Shown here: piece by piece, positions 32,985 to 43,698 of the stretch
Layout: each line of letters begins with the position of its first letter
Position numbering within the stretch: the first letter of the stretch is position 1
Source of the DNA: Styela clava
Lineage: Eukaryota > Chordata > Ascidiacea > Stolidobranchia > Styelidae
DNA: 64,000 nt
Assembly: GCF_964204865.1 (NCBI RefSeq)
Contig: NC_135263.1
Span: 11,019,426-11,083,425 of the forward strand
Reading direction: 5' to 3'
Notes under the pieces: generated by a model
Told to the model about the DNA's origin: nothing
The model's database searches: none
What the model saw: the letters and a program-made list of their open reading frames with translations, nothing else
Made by a program: the position numbers and the translations under genes

Positions 32985-33386
32985 GTTTAGTACCACATGC
33001 ACTTCTAGTTGGCCTGGCTCAAAAATCTTTGCATATGTCATTCCTAACTCCCTCCCCTGACTACGGCACCAAAAAATTACGTCAATGCGACGTCATGGTG
33101 GCCTAATAAGATCCTCCGAAGTATACGGATGGTCATCCAAAACGCGCAGGCGATTGAGCAAGCTATTTCTCTCGTTTTTTTGTCGCAACGATCCCGATAT
33201 GAGAGAAACCGTCAGCCTTAGTTATCGACGGTGCAGATGCTATTTTGGGCGATCGTAGCTATACGGCAAGCTGATTCTGACGTCGTAGTGACATAATTTT
33301 TGGATGGCATTGTCAGGTGAGGGTTAGGAATAACATGTGCCAAATTCGTTATGCTTCGCCAACTGGAGGTTCTTGTGGTACCAAAC
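32985..33386. mobile_element. TA-flanked MITE (Tc1/mariner-like), copy 2
   Basis: Flanked by TA at both sides; ends GTTTAGTACCACATGCACTT and, at the right, TCTTGTGGTACCAAAC. Interior blocks AGCAAGCTATTTCTCTCGTT and GGGCGATCGTAGCTATAC match copy 1 at 14114. It begins only 9 bp past the Foldback TSD. Confidence 0.8.
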
Positions 33387-33462
33387 TATACTAGACCCGA
33401 GTCCTCACCCTATTACTCTGATTCGTCGAATCTCTGTAATACCGGACTCGCCCCATCCCCAA

Positions 33463-34243
33463 TACAGTAATAACAGCATAACACTGTCACTGTGGTTGTG
33501 ATTATCTTCATTGTTTATTTACATTTCTCTAATTCACAGCCGGTAAGCAATGTCCCATTGCTTGTTACTGTACTGCCGTATGAATTTAGCCTGCAAGTTC
33601 GTGCTATGTCCATCGGGCAATGATTCTAACTGTATTTTGCTCTTCTCATGAACGATGTTACAGGTACCCACCCTCATGTTGCTCAGGTGCGGCACCCAAA
33701 ACCTAGTTCCGTATTTTGCCCAAGAATCTGTACGGTACGGTACAGGTATGTCTGTATGTAGCTTCAGCTTTCTGTAAGTTTCCACCAGCTTCTCTTTTTT
33801 TTTAAATTCCAATGCCAAACGAAATCCAAAACATTAATACAAAAATTCCACCAGCTTCTCTTTCTTTCTGCTTTGTCCGAACGTCAGTATATGACGTTGT
33901 CGGGAAATATTAGGTACTTCCCCTAGGATTTATCACCGGATCTACCCAGAGTCCAGCTCCAGACCAACAAAACAATATTATTATTGGAATAAACAATAAG
34001 GAAGCTTTTCGACTGAGCTGTATTTTCTGTTTTACAACAGTCAAGTGGCAGTATTAAATAGCTTCATCGCCAGCAATCACATTCTTAATTACAAACCATG
34101 TGTGATAATAAATACCGGTAGCCTGCGTCTCAAACACTGGAAAAAAAGTGTCATTGCAGATGAACCCACGACAATTGCACCTGTATCCTATTGCACATAT
34201 AATTTTTTTTACGGATATTTGAACCCATATTAACCCTAACCCA
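33463..34243. other. Unassigned DNA
   Basis: No supported gene. The stretch 34140-34243 (GTGTCATTGCAGATGAACCC to GATATTTGAACCC) shares TTTGAACCC motifs with the foldback repeat at 52384, probably a diverged copy. Confidence 0.4.
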
Positions 34244-34288
34244 GTGGTTCTCAAACTTTTTGGTAATGTGACGCCCTCTCAATAAATA
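34244..34288. repeat. hAT left-end fragment (CAGTGGTTCTCAAAC type)
   Basis: CAGTGGTTCTCAAACTTTTT is a typical hAT terminus. It is cut by the SINE at 34289; the sequence after the SINE (GCTGCGACATCCCGTGAAAT) may be its continuation. Confidence 0.5.
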
Positions 34289-34630
34289 CGCGGCGGTGTG
34301 GCTCAACGGGCTAAGCGTTAGGAATACGCTCGCCACCGCACCTCTAATTACTCTGCGTGGGTTCGCAGGTTCGAATCCCATGCAGGGATGGTTATGTGCG
34401 AGAGGATTGCTGGACTCCTCGCCGTCGTTGGGTGGTTCACGTAACCGCTGGTCGGTTACGGCTTCCTCTACCACCAAGTCCATGCTTCCGAAAACAAACA
34501 ATACAGTAAAACTAATCCCATACCCGACTTGGAATGGTAACCGGACGAGAGGCCGTGGTTCGCCATATGGATAAGCCGTCTTATCGGCTTTCCTCTCCCC
34601 CGGGATAAATATGTAAATCCTATCCTATCC
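34289..34630 (+). repeat. tRNA-derived SINE, copy 2 (full length)
   Basis: The best-preserved copy: GGTGTGGCTCAACGGGCTAA (box A), GGTTCGAATCCC (box B), GGTGGTTCACGTAACCGCTG, GTCCATGCTTCCGAAAACAA and an ATCCTATCCTATCC tail. TAAATA directly before (34283-34288) and after (34631-34636) may be its target duplication. Confidence 0.9.
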
Positions 34631-35060
34631 TAAATATGCTCAAGCTGCGACATCCCGTGAAATACGTCTTGATACCTTCCAATAAAAGGCCTCTCTCTAT
34701 TGCAGTGATTTTTATTTGAGTTATGCACGAAGAGAACTGCCGTGGTGTCAATATTGAATATCCGTTGCTCAACAACGCTCGATATGACTATGTTCATAAA
34801 TGGAAATGAAGGATATGAATGTCTCAAGCTCATCTAATGTGTGTGGTGTCATAATTGGAATATTGAATGACCCGTGGCATTAGCGAGTTCATATATAAAT
34901 TCAATTCATTCGTTTATTACTCCAGACCGCTGTGGTCCATATAAAAACAACATAACACATAAACATAAGCAAAACAAAAATAACACAATAAATAAATAAA
35001 ATACCTGATATGACAATCAGATTCACAGTAAGTCTCAAAAAAGAGTTATACTATAGCAAT

Positions 35061-36336
35061 TTAAGAGACCAAAAGTGAGGTATAGAATCTAAGATAGTCC
35101 GTGACAAACAGTATCTGGGAATCAAATAATGATTGTAATAGAATGTTATTGGAGTTCCTGCATCTCGTCATGAACAACCACAGATTTTTTCTATGGAGTG
35201 CTTCGAAAGGGGGAACGTTCCCAGATACCATTTTGTGACGGACACTCTCAGATCTAGAGACACAGTGAATTACGCGATAAGCATTATTATATAAAATTTT
35301 AACTTTTTCATAATTATAATTATTGAAAAACAACCAGAGCTGGCAGTTATAAATGCTACAACAATACGCCCTAAATAAAAGATTTTTCACAGTAGTGGAA
35401 CAATTGACAAATTTTTTCATAATTGTATGGGATATAAAATAAATTGATTTATACTGACGTTTCAAGTCAAGGTCATCTCTAAGATCACTGGATAGGAAAA
35501 CACCGAGATATTTAGTGGACGAAACATAAGTCAATACAGAATTACAAAGTTTGATATCAGGCAAATTATTCAGCCTAAACTTTTTATTCTGGATACACAT
35601 ACAAACAGATTTTTTCGAGTTGTACGAGATGTCATGTTCAATAGAGTATTTGTCGCATATGTTAAGTAAACGTTGAAGACCTTTGGCTGGAGGTGAAATG
35701 CAACACATGTCATCAGCATAAAAAATATGATTGATTATATTGTTATTTGCTACACATCCAATGGTCTCTTGATTCAACTTAACAGAAAGGTCATCCATGA
35801 AAACAGCATATAAATATGAACTTAAGAGAGAAAGGATCTGACACACTGCTACCCCATCTAACAAACATGGATTGATTACGATACATGTGTACAATCAGCG
35901 ATAAAATTATTTTGGGGATTCTTCTGTTGATTTATTTACGAAATAGAGTCCAGTGATTAACTTTATCAAAAGCTTTAGTGGCATCCAAAAAAGCTATGAA
36001 AACTAGTGATGATTTTTTGGAATAATAAGTAGCTAGCTGCTTTATTGTAAAAATGCACATGTCAGTCCCGTGACCAGACTTGAAACCAAACTGGTTGTGA
36101 GATGTAGTTAAGTAAGACCCAATGTTATTTAAAATGTGTTTTTCAAAAATCTTAGATAAGACAGAGGTCACTGCAATAGGCCTGTAGTTACTTGCACTAC
36201 AAATGTCACCATTTTTGTTCCTAATTATAGGCTGAATAGAACTTGAAAGGGAGAATGCTGAAATATAACTATGATTCATACATGTGTTAATATACAAACA
36301 TAAAAGAACTGATAGAATTGGATGAGAATATGCCAC
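35061..36336 (-). pseudogene. Non-LTR retrotransposon reverse transcriptase remnant, frameshifted
   Basis: Two frames: 35932-36336 with NYRPIAVTSVLSKIFEKH, QFGFKSGHGTDMC and FLDATKAFDKVNHW (RT blocks 1-3), then 35061-35870 with SSYLYAVFMDD, the catalytic FYADDMCC block and the thumb region with STKYLGVFLSSDLRDDLDL. The GVRQG-type block between them is damaged by frameshifts and probably a deletion. Endonuclease domain not found. Resembles CR1/L2/jockey-type elements. Dead copy. Confidence 0.85.
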
Positions 36337-36639
36337 CGATCCTAATAAACAGTATAATTGATCAAAGCTTTCTACATCTTTTCACGACCCACTGAGATTG
36401 AGTTGATCGTTACAATAATTAATATATTGGCATCGCTGGTTCTCAATTGTGATTCAAACAAGTATTTAGACTTTTTCTACATATCTACTATATCTACGGT
36501 TTAATGTTGAGCTTGTTGCACGGCATCCAATTAGAAATTGAATTATAAATTGGATAAATAATTTTTTTTCATTACTAGCTTAACATAATTATGTACTTTA
36601 GACTTTTAGATGTCCAATGAAGATTTGGAATTACTAAAA

Positions 36640-36880
36640 AGACCAAGGTCATCAGCAAATGAATAAATAAATAATCCAGCTTCGATTGCGAGAAATTTGG
36701 AACGACGAGTGTTAACTTCGACATATTGGAGTCTGCCCTGGACCATGATCTTTAATTAATGAGGCCGTGTTCACAACCCCCGAATTCCATAGTGAATAAG
36801 TTTGCGAATGAGTATGCTATGACTAACGGCATTGAAGGCGCTTCTAGAATACATCATAAATATATTCCGGGGGGTGAATG
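36640..36880 (-). pseudogene. Second, different reverse transcriptase remnant
   Basis: Minus-strand reading gives AFNAVSHSILIRKLIHYGIRG, a classic RT block 3, then a stop and frame change, QYVEVNTRRSKFLAIEAG and SFADDLGLF, the last carrying the ADD active-site triad. Sequence differs from the RT at 35061-36336, so it is from another lineage. Much is deleted between blocks. Confidence 0.7.
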
Positions 36881-37350
36881 ATGGCTTGGCTTGTTTAGGG
36901 ATTTGTCTGGAAATCAAAACTGAAATTTAAAAAATAAATTAAATTATTATTATCGCATTTTTTGATTAAGCTTAATAGGTTTTTGTTGTAACCGATAAAA
37001 TAGATCTAGAAAGTAATGCCAATGTACAATTCGATTAATTAAAATGGAAATCACAGTCGAAAAAAGTAGTATGTAAGATATCTTTTATTTTTGTTAATTT
37101 GAGCAATAATCGCATGGATCAAATTTCAATATTCATATCTTTAATCTTCGATACATCGTGTTAACCTTCGATACTTCTTAGTGTACTTTAAATTATTTTA
37201 TATTCGTATTAATTTCGTTCAATACTCTCACACAAATATCACTAGGTAAATTTATCTCAGCGATGAATAGCGTATTCATGAACATTAATTGCTTAGAGTG
37301 TTAAATATTTACTAAATCCACTCACTCATGTAGTATATATATAATACGTA

Positions 37351-37881
37351 GGCTTACCATACGTCCCGGTTTAGCCGGGAGCCCGGGACAGTCCCGGTTT
37401 TAGCATGTTTTTCTGTCGTCCCGGCGATAGTCTCAAATGTCCCGGTTTTGCAGTATGGCAGTCATGAATAATTTTTCTATTTGATACTATTACATTTTTT
37501 TTTGTTAACGGAGGCAGCCGATTTACCACTGATTTGCGTCTCACTTCACTAGTTCAGATAGAGCGAAAAATTGTTATGTCATAGTTATGATATGAAGTAC
37601 GAACCATGCGTTAATTTAACACCTCACTGTACTGTCGTTGAATCATCAAAATGCTGGAAACAAAGTGCAAGTTTTCTAATGAGTTGAACAATTTCCATTA
37701 TTTGAAGCAAAGGCCAATAGAGGATATTTTATAGAATTTACAGCTAATTTTGATGCCCGTAATCTACCCACAATGATATGGAAAACGGTATAACTATTAC
37801 TAAGCCCCATGGAATCGATACAAGGTTGGGTTGTCCAATCCGCGCCGTCCCGTTTTTTTTGCTTCAGAAATATGGTAAGCC
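37351..37881. mobile_element. TA-flanked short transposon with GGCTTACCATA ends
   Basis: An exact 11-bp inverted terminal repeat GGCTTACCATA, bounded by TA on both sides. Subterminal GTCCCGG motifs recur at the left (ACGTCCCGGTTTAGCCGGGA, GACAGTCCCGGTTTT, AATGTCCCGGTTTT) and once reversed-equivalent near the right (GCCGTCCCGTTTT). No ORF. Confidence 0.65.
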
Positions 37882-37963
37882 TATATATACGTATTTTTCG
37901 AGGACCAATTCACGAATGAGTAGCCCCTCGGAATCATGCTACCTTGTTACCGCGAAAATAAGA

Positions 37964-37983
37964 CCCCCCCCCCCCCCCCCCCC
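37964..37983. repeat. Poly-C run, 20 bp
   Basis: Twenty consecutive C directly after CGCGAAAATAAGA, which itself resembles the end of the MITE at 17014. Length may be approximate in the assembly. Confidence 0.8.
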
Positions 37984-38128
37984 TGTTCTTTAGTCAATCT
38001 TCCGAATGGGTGAGATAGAATAGAAAAAGCCCCTTAGTGTATAGAGTATATATAAATATATGGCGTAAATATTCTTTGACACATTACTGTTGGTTGCAAT
38101 TAACTCATGTCCACATATTTTTCTAAAT

Positions 38129-38559
38129 CAGTGGTTTTGAACCTTTTATGGCTCATCCAAAGGATTTTAGCACCTATTACCCCCTGTTGTTGTTCACCGT
38201 CCCAATAAAAAAAACTCTATGTACTCAAGTATATTGTGTATTTACAACTGTTCATGATAAATAATAAATGAAAACACACCAAAAGCCAAGAGTCAAAAGT
38301 TTTTAATAATATACAATCAATTACTAAGGTTAGAATTCGCAAAGCACACAGGTTTTTATATTCTTATCATGATTGGTAGATAAAAATCCTATTATGAGCA
38401 CAACAAAGAGAAGACGCCCTGTAATTCAAAGTAAAGTAACCTTTTCATGTAATGAAACAACGGAGAACAAAAATTTTTGTTTTGAATGGCAAAGTATGCA
38501 AACGGAACCGCCCCCAAACTGTTTAGTGCTCTACCTTCGGAGGCGGTTTGGAACCACTG
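38129..38559. mobile_element. hAT MITE with CAGTGGTTTTGAACC ends
   Basis: A 431-bp element. The left end CAGTGGTTTTGAACC and right end GGTTTGGAACCACTG are inverted repeats. The 8-bp flanks (TTCTAAAT and CTATATAT) are not a clean duplication, perhaps because the right one merged into a TA microsatellite. No ORF. Confidence 0.65.
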
Positions 38560-38560
38560 C

Positions 38561-38588
<28 letters not shown>
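38561..38588. repeat. (TA)n microsatellite
   Basis: About 14 TA units abutting the right end of the hAT MITE. Confidence 0.9.
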
Positions 38589-38592
<4 letters not shown>

Positions 38593-38682
38593 GTTAAATG
38601 GATGATTTGGATATATATATGAACAGTCTGTTACTTACTCGTATTACCTCCGACAGAGCTGACAATGATTTTGATTACATGA

Positions 38683-40014
38683 TCAATTATTATATTGTAA
38701 TTTCGCCGAGTTCACTCGGTAAGATCGCAATCTCTTATGTTCCGAATTTTCTGTGAAGGAATTATTCTTCTCTTGGGTTTTAATATCTCCATATCTTGGA
38801 ATGAGAATGTACCTCCAATTTTCAAAAGACACAACTACAGTTATAACATTGATAAATAAATCAACGTCATATATTATCCTGTGTATACATTGTGGAGCAT
38901 CTGCAGGAAGCACCCCGGCGACCACAGCCATTGTGACCAGGTCTGTGACCACTGCTAAAGTAGCTAATCCTAGGGATCGCTTGATTAAACGATATACACG
39001 AGATCTCCGTCTTAGTTTGGTTGTCTTTTTCATGATTTTTGCTAATTTTTGTGGCAAAGACAGGTCTTTGTCTATAGATGACCAATCTGTGCCGGCAGAG
39101 GAGTCAGACATGTGACTTTTGGTGCGGCACAACCATCGTCTACTTTTCTCTATGTCCGGTAATTGAGGTACCGCGTCATTTTCACTCGAAATTTCCTCCA
39201 TTCCATTACGACTCAACTTTGGTTCAGTCGCACAAGCTGCGGTAACTGTTGGTATGTTTTCATAAAAGTGTTTCTCTTTGTTCTCATCTTTAACGATTTC
39301 TTCTGCAACTCTTTTTGGCTCTGCAATTTTTCTGTTTTGCTGTTTGTTGTAATGTACTCTTAAAGGGTGTATAAAGAGACCAAGTAATAAGCATTGCCCT
39401 GTTAGCATAATGCCTCCATAAATATAATTTCTGAAAGCGTATTGCCTTCTACCGTATTTGAAAACACAGCCTATCGGTGTAGACTTGTATTCTGAAGGAA
39501 ACATTGTAACTGGTATCACGGCTATGCCCAAGATACCAATTATACAGATGCTAAATTTGCTGAACCGACCAGCACATTTGCCAAACGTGTCGCCCATTGA
39601 TGGATGACTATAAAATGTTCTCTGTCTGATCCAAAAGAATAAATTTATGCTCAGTATTGCCACAGCAAACGCACCCTTACCCATGTCAATTACAACCTCA
39701 CATGTAGTATCACTAGGGCCATCCAGCATTATTAAAAGAAGAGAAAGGGTACATAAATATCTGATCAATGGAACAACAACTGCAACTGCTGCTACTTTTA
39801 CAATAATCCCACCATTCAGTTTGCTTCTTCGCTTAGTAGAATCGGAGATGGCATATAATAAAACGCGTATTGTTATCCATAAGTGCATGAGAATAAGAGC
39901 AATGTTGGGTATCAAGCTAACAATCCAAAATTCTTGTGTTGATATTAGTTGATTATTCTCTTTGGCATCCAGTGAAATGTTGCGTTTAACATGGAAATCT
40001 TCTCTTGAACCCAT
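38683..40014 (-). CDS. Seven-transmembrane protein of unknown family, GPCR-like layout, 443 aa
   Basis: A single-exon ORF with seven hydrophobic segments at about 29-55, 68-97, 112-130, 153-172, 195-217, 347-369 and 380-399. A Cys at the start of TM3 (Cys105) and one in the loop between TM4 and TM5 (Cys183, TPIGCVFKYG) are where class A receptors have their disulfide. The loop between TM5 and TM6 is long (about 218-345), very charged, and basic just before TM6 (KTTKLRRRSRVYRLIKR), like a G-protein-coupling loop. The usual DRY and NPxxY motifs are absent: TM3 ends FFWIRQRTFYSHPSM and TM7 ends SFENWRYILIPRYG. I do not recognise the family; a lineage-specific receptor or another 7TM class is possible. 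The start is the first ATG of the frame and gives a short polar N-terminus with one NIS sequon. Confidence 0.75.
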   Translation of the reverse strand: MGSREDFHVKRNISLDAKENNQLISTQEFWIVSLIPNIALILMHLWITIRVLLYAISDSTKRRSKLNGGIIVKVAAVAVVVPLIRYLCTLSLLLIMLDGPSDTTCEVVIDMGKGAFAVAILSINLFFWIRQRTFYSHPSMGDTFGKCAGRFSKFSICIIGILGIAVIPVTMFPSEYKSTPIGCVFKYGRRQYAFRNYIYGGIMLTGQCLLLGLFIHPLRVHYNKQQNRKIAEPKRVAEEIVKDENKEKHFYENIPTVTAACATEPKLSRNGMEEISSENDAVPQLPDIEKSRRWLCRTKSHMSDSSAGTDWSSIDKDLSLPQKLAKIMKKTTKLRRRSRVYRLIKRSLGLATLAVVTDLVTMAVVAGVLPADAPQCIHRIIYDVDLFINVITVVVSFENWRYILIPRYGDIKTQEKNNSFTENSEHKRLRSYRVNSAKLQYNN

Positions 40015-41493
40015 GACCCTTCACATTGAATTTTATATTACATCAACATTATTACATCCAAATTTAGAAGAAAATGCAATATAAAGATCATTATGTCTTC
40101 GCTCCTTTTTTAAGGTTAGTAGTTTGAGATGAGATGAAAAATACTACACAGTAAATACTAACGTTTATTGACGTCAATAATGAACTGAATTCACCGTATT
40201 GCCGAATTTATAGGAATCGAATAGTTCAAGTCTATAGATGTATAATAATACTGATGCAACAACAGTCAAGGCATGTTCTGCAACACATCACCTCATAAGA
40301 AACTATCCCATACTACATCGAAATCACCAATTAAACTCTTGGATTTCAGGCTTCTCTTTCGCAGGAGATGTTACAAAATACATGAATGGTATGGTTAGCG
40401 TAATGGTTAGTCATCCCATCTGCGCTGATTTTTGAGGCAATAATTTTTCCAAAGATGTAACATTAAAAATTGTAGGGTTTTGTAGATACTTTGAATCTTA
40501 AAAAATGTAACTCATCAATTTTTTAAATTAGCTCGTGCTCATTTTTGGTACTTCGTAAAACGTTTCTTTAGTAATGAGCTTCCAAAAACTCGATCTATTG
40601 TCGGATCTGTTCTAGAGTAAACTGACATTTTGCGTATTTCGATAGTCAAATTATAAATTTGTGCAGTCAAATTTTTAGGGTTGGAGAATCAAAATACTCA
40701 AAATGCGATCTCATACAATCCAAATCTGAGTACCAATACGAACTGTCATTTTATTATATCTTCCAGCATGGGTTTACTCATTTATATCGAAGCCACAACG
40801 TCTATTTTTTAAAGTCAGTCAGATATCATCTTATGTGGCCTAACTATTGCAAAAAAACGACAAAACTTTCTTTAAATATATATATATATATTGAAACTGA
40901 CAGAGAACCGATGTCCCCAAGTCTTGAACATGTGAAACGGTCGAATAATGTATAGAATCTCTTGCAGTAATTTACAATGTTTTAACGGGTCGTGATTCAA
41001 CTAAATGGGCGCGCATTACTTTTCTTTCACTTTGGGCCATGATTCGATTCCAATTACAAAGCGGAGTATAGGTTGATGTTATCGTATCTATCTAATGATA
41101 AACGAATCTAAGAGTGTTTTGTTTCCTACAGTTGACTCAGAGAAAAGCAATATTTTCATCGAATGATACCAAACCATAATGAATAAAAACTGGCAGTTGA
41201 CACTAATTCACGTCTAGTCAAATAAATGAAAAGTGATGATTAATATTAGCAAAATACATGAATGCATTTACGTCGTGGGACAATTATGGCATAGCGCATC
41301 AAAATGCGCGCGTTTACAAAGGGCTGTGGAATGCGGTATTTTTGCAGGTAGTGCAGCACATGGTCGTATGGACAAATTTGAAACTGCCCCTATTGAAATA
41401 AAGTCCATTTTTCCCTCCATTCCATTTTTCATTGTAATTCCAGCAGCCCGCACTAAAAACTGCACGAGAACAATATTGAGTGTGTTGTAGAAC
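40015..41493. other. Upstream of the 7TM gene, no gene seen
   Basis: AT-rich. The small plus-strand ORFs at 40659-40955 and 41233-41490 show no domain, and the latter is also open on the minus strand, which argues against coding. Confidence 0.45.
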
Positions 41494-42474
41494 AGACCTG
41501 TTCAAACTTTTTAGTGTCGTGGGCCACTTTCACATGAAGACATTCATTGCGGGCCGCAAACGTTTTTACCAAACTTGAATAGCACCCCAGTTCTGATTAC
41601 GTTGGAATTTGCGCGTCGCTAAATCAAACGCCTGGATTGCACAACACTTTTGTGGATTTCTGAACACAAAGACTATGAACCATGAAATTCAACTCAACTT
41701 TCATGCAAAATGCACAACTTTTAAGCAATAATATATATATTGGCATAAAAAATCGAAAGAAAAATAATTCTGAAAAATAATAATAAAGTCTGCAATTTTT
41801 CCTTTCACCTAGTGCGAAACTTGTTTTTGAATGTCATTGCTCAACTGTTTAATATCAACGGGTAATTTTGATACCGCACAACGTAACTGGCTTGTCGAAT
41901 TGTCGTTAGTCAGCTTACTCGTATGCTTTGACTTCATAATTTCGAAAAGAAAGATTTGCACAAATATATTGTTCTTATTGCCGCCGCAATACGCATTGCC
42001 ATTTGTCTCAGCATGGGAACTTATCTTCATCGATATACTCACTGTATAGAATTCAAGTTTTCTAGCTCTTCGAAACGAGTGTTTCCGTTCCGTACTTGAC
42101 TGGACATCAATCAATTCGCATTTATTCTGGGGCCTCTTCTACCCGAATGTCAAATGGACACATAGAGTTTTTAAAGAGATAGTCGAACTTTTGTAAGTAA
42201 GCGAATTTCTATATAAATGCTTCCAACGACTTCTGTAAAATCATATTCTGTGGCGATTAACAACGCTTTTTTATGGCGGAGCCGTGTGAAATTAAAGCTC
42301 AGATACATAAAATAATGTTTTCCAATCAGCACTGTATGCGAGAAATGCATGTAGCGGAGGATATCGAAATAGCAAAGTAGTATCAGGTTCTCGCATACCT
42401 CAAAACATTCGACTGCCCTCTTGGATACAAGCAATTCTGAAGGAGTCTCTATTCTGTAACAAAACAATTTAAGA
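41494..42474. repeat. hAT-derived DNA, left-end type CTGTTCAAACTTTTT
   Basis: Starts CAGACCTGTTCAAACTTTTT and CGTGGGCCACTTTCAC, then CATTGCGGGCCGCAAACG, resembling termini of hAT elements in other animals. A right partner was not found; the ORFs inside (41809-42114 and 42171-42467, minus) could be transposase debris but carry no motif I can name. Confidence 0.4.
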
Positions 42475-42920
42475 CAGGGGTCGGCAATCTACGGCCCGCG
42501 GGCCGAGAGCAATATAATCCGGCCCGCGACGCTTTATTATAATATAGTAACAAAACAGCTGTTTTGTCGATTATATTCTTTAAGCAAAAGAATTTACGTG
42601 TAGACTAAATCATATTATAACGTTACAAGTATATAAGTCACAATTACTCGTTTAATGAGCCTAAAATTTAATTATAATTCAGACAAATGGCAACAAAACG
42701 CCGAAAAGTTGATGCTAAGTGCAAATGGTTTAATGGCACAAAAAATATCCAAATGGTCAGTCTTCGCGTGCTGCTTAAAATTTAAACTCTGATCTTTGTG
42801 AAAAAATGTGATTCATCGGTCATCCGTTCGGTTTTATACTTTCTAAAAATATGTGCGGCCCGCCAATGACTTGCAACCTTCAATTTTAGCCCGTGAGCGA
42901 CAAAAGGTTGCCGACCCCCG
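42475..42920. mobile_element. hAT MITE with CAGGGGTCGGCAA ends and perfect 8-bp TSD
   Basis: A 446-bp element. The left end CAGGGGTCGGCAATCTACGG and the right end reversed CGGGGGTCGGCAACCT are inverted repeats, with CGGCCCGCGGGCC at the left. Exact duplications ATTTAAGA at 42467-42474 and 42921-42928. No transposase. Confidence 0.9.
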
Positions 42921-43111
42921 ATTTAAGAGATTCAACAGATAAATTGTATAGTTATGCCATAAACGTTGTTGCAGCCCTTTTATCAATAGATGCGTACGGG
43001 TGTATTATAGTAGTTCATTTACGGTTAGATTGAATTGGGGCCGATTCATTACTTTCTGGTAGTTGCAGGCACAAAAGTTTTGGTTATTGATTTTATGAAA
43101 TTCGTTCCTTC

Positions 43112-43160
43112 TGGGCCGTATTTGGGCCCGCGGGCCGCAGGTTGTGCACCCTTGCAGTTA
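43112..43160. repeat. hAT end fragment (GGGCCCGCGGGCCGCAGGTT)
   Basis: Reversed it reads CAAGGGTGCACAACCTGCGG followed by CCCGCGGGCC, a hAT-type terminus. It differs from the complete element at 42475 and lacks a partner. Confidence 0.45.
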
Positions 43161-43698
43161 GGCATATCATAATTATGTTTGTGGGCCCATCTTGCTAACT
43201 GGCAATTTCTTCTAAAAAGGGCTCCAAATGATCTGTATAATACGCCGATATATTCACGCATACCTCCCGCGTCAATATATATATTATATATATAATTTGC
43301 AGCCCAGACTCAATCGCCTGATGTCATGACTTTCGTGGACGAATACCCCTTCTGGGAAATCGCAACTACAGATCATACCAGACTATGGCTAAAACATTAG
43401 CACAATTTCACCAAAGCTCCCAACAGTTACCGAGATTAGTCAGAATATTGTGTATATGATGGTATCGTCCTATGATATATTAATTTTCAACATTGTCATC
43501 TCCGTTTTTACCCATACCCGAAAAAATACACGTTCAATACGGAAACATACTTTGTAATTAATAAAAGCAATCAACCTAGAAACAAAAATTAACTAAATGC
43601 ACATTGCAAATAACCATATATAAATATAGTACAATATTTCATAAGAAATAATGTAATTTTTCTAATTTTCAGCTGATGGCGATGAATCTTTGGCGTTC

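Larger units (their letters stand above)
31503..33462. mobile_element. Composite: older DNA transposon with AGAGATGGGGCGAG ends, loaded with insertions
   Basis: The left end AGAGATGGGGCGAGATTC and the right end (reversed GGGGATGGGGCGAGTCCGG) are inverted repeats, with CCGGACTCGGGTCGAAT-type internal inverted sequence. Flanks ACACAGCT/ATACAGTA are only a weak 8-bp duplication. A hAT-like element is likely. It contains a Foldback-like element (32251-32966) and a TA-MITE (32985-33386). No transposase ORF. Confidence 0.55.

Noticed and set aside
33534..33818. 94-codon minus ORF
   Set aside because: No recognisable domain, no introns linking it, and located in transposon-rich DNA.
34291..34385. 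tRNA gene suggested by box A and box B motifs (also at 30914, 45205, 56637)
   Set aside because: Multiple copies with a common ~340-bp body and tail show these are tRNA-derived SINEs; the heads do not fold into an obvious intact tRNA.
38753..39952. Plus-strand ORFs over the 7TM gene
   Set aside because: Antisense shadows; the minus frame has seven coherent hydrophobic segments.
41233..41505. Overlapping ORFs on both strands at 41233-41505
   Set aside because: Open on three frames at once in a stretch of unusual composition, with no motif; adjoining a hAT end.
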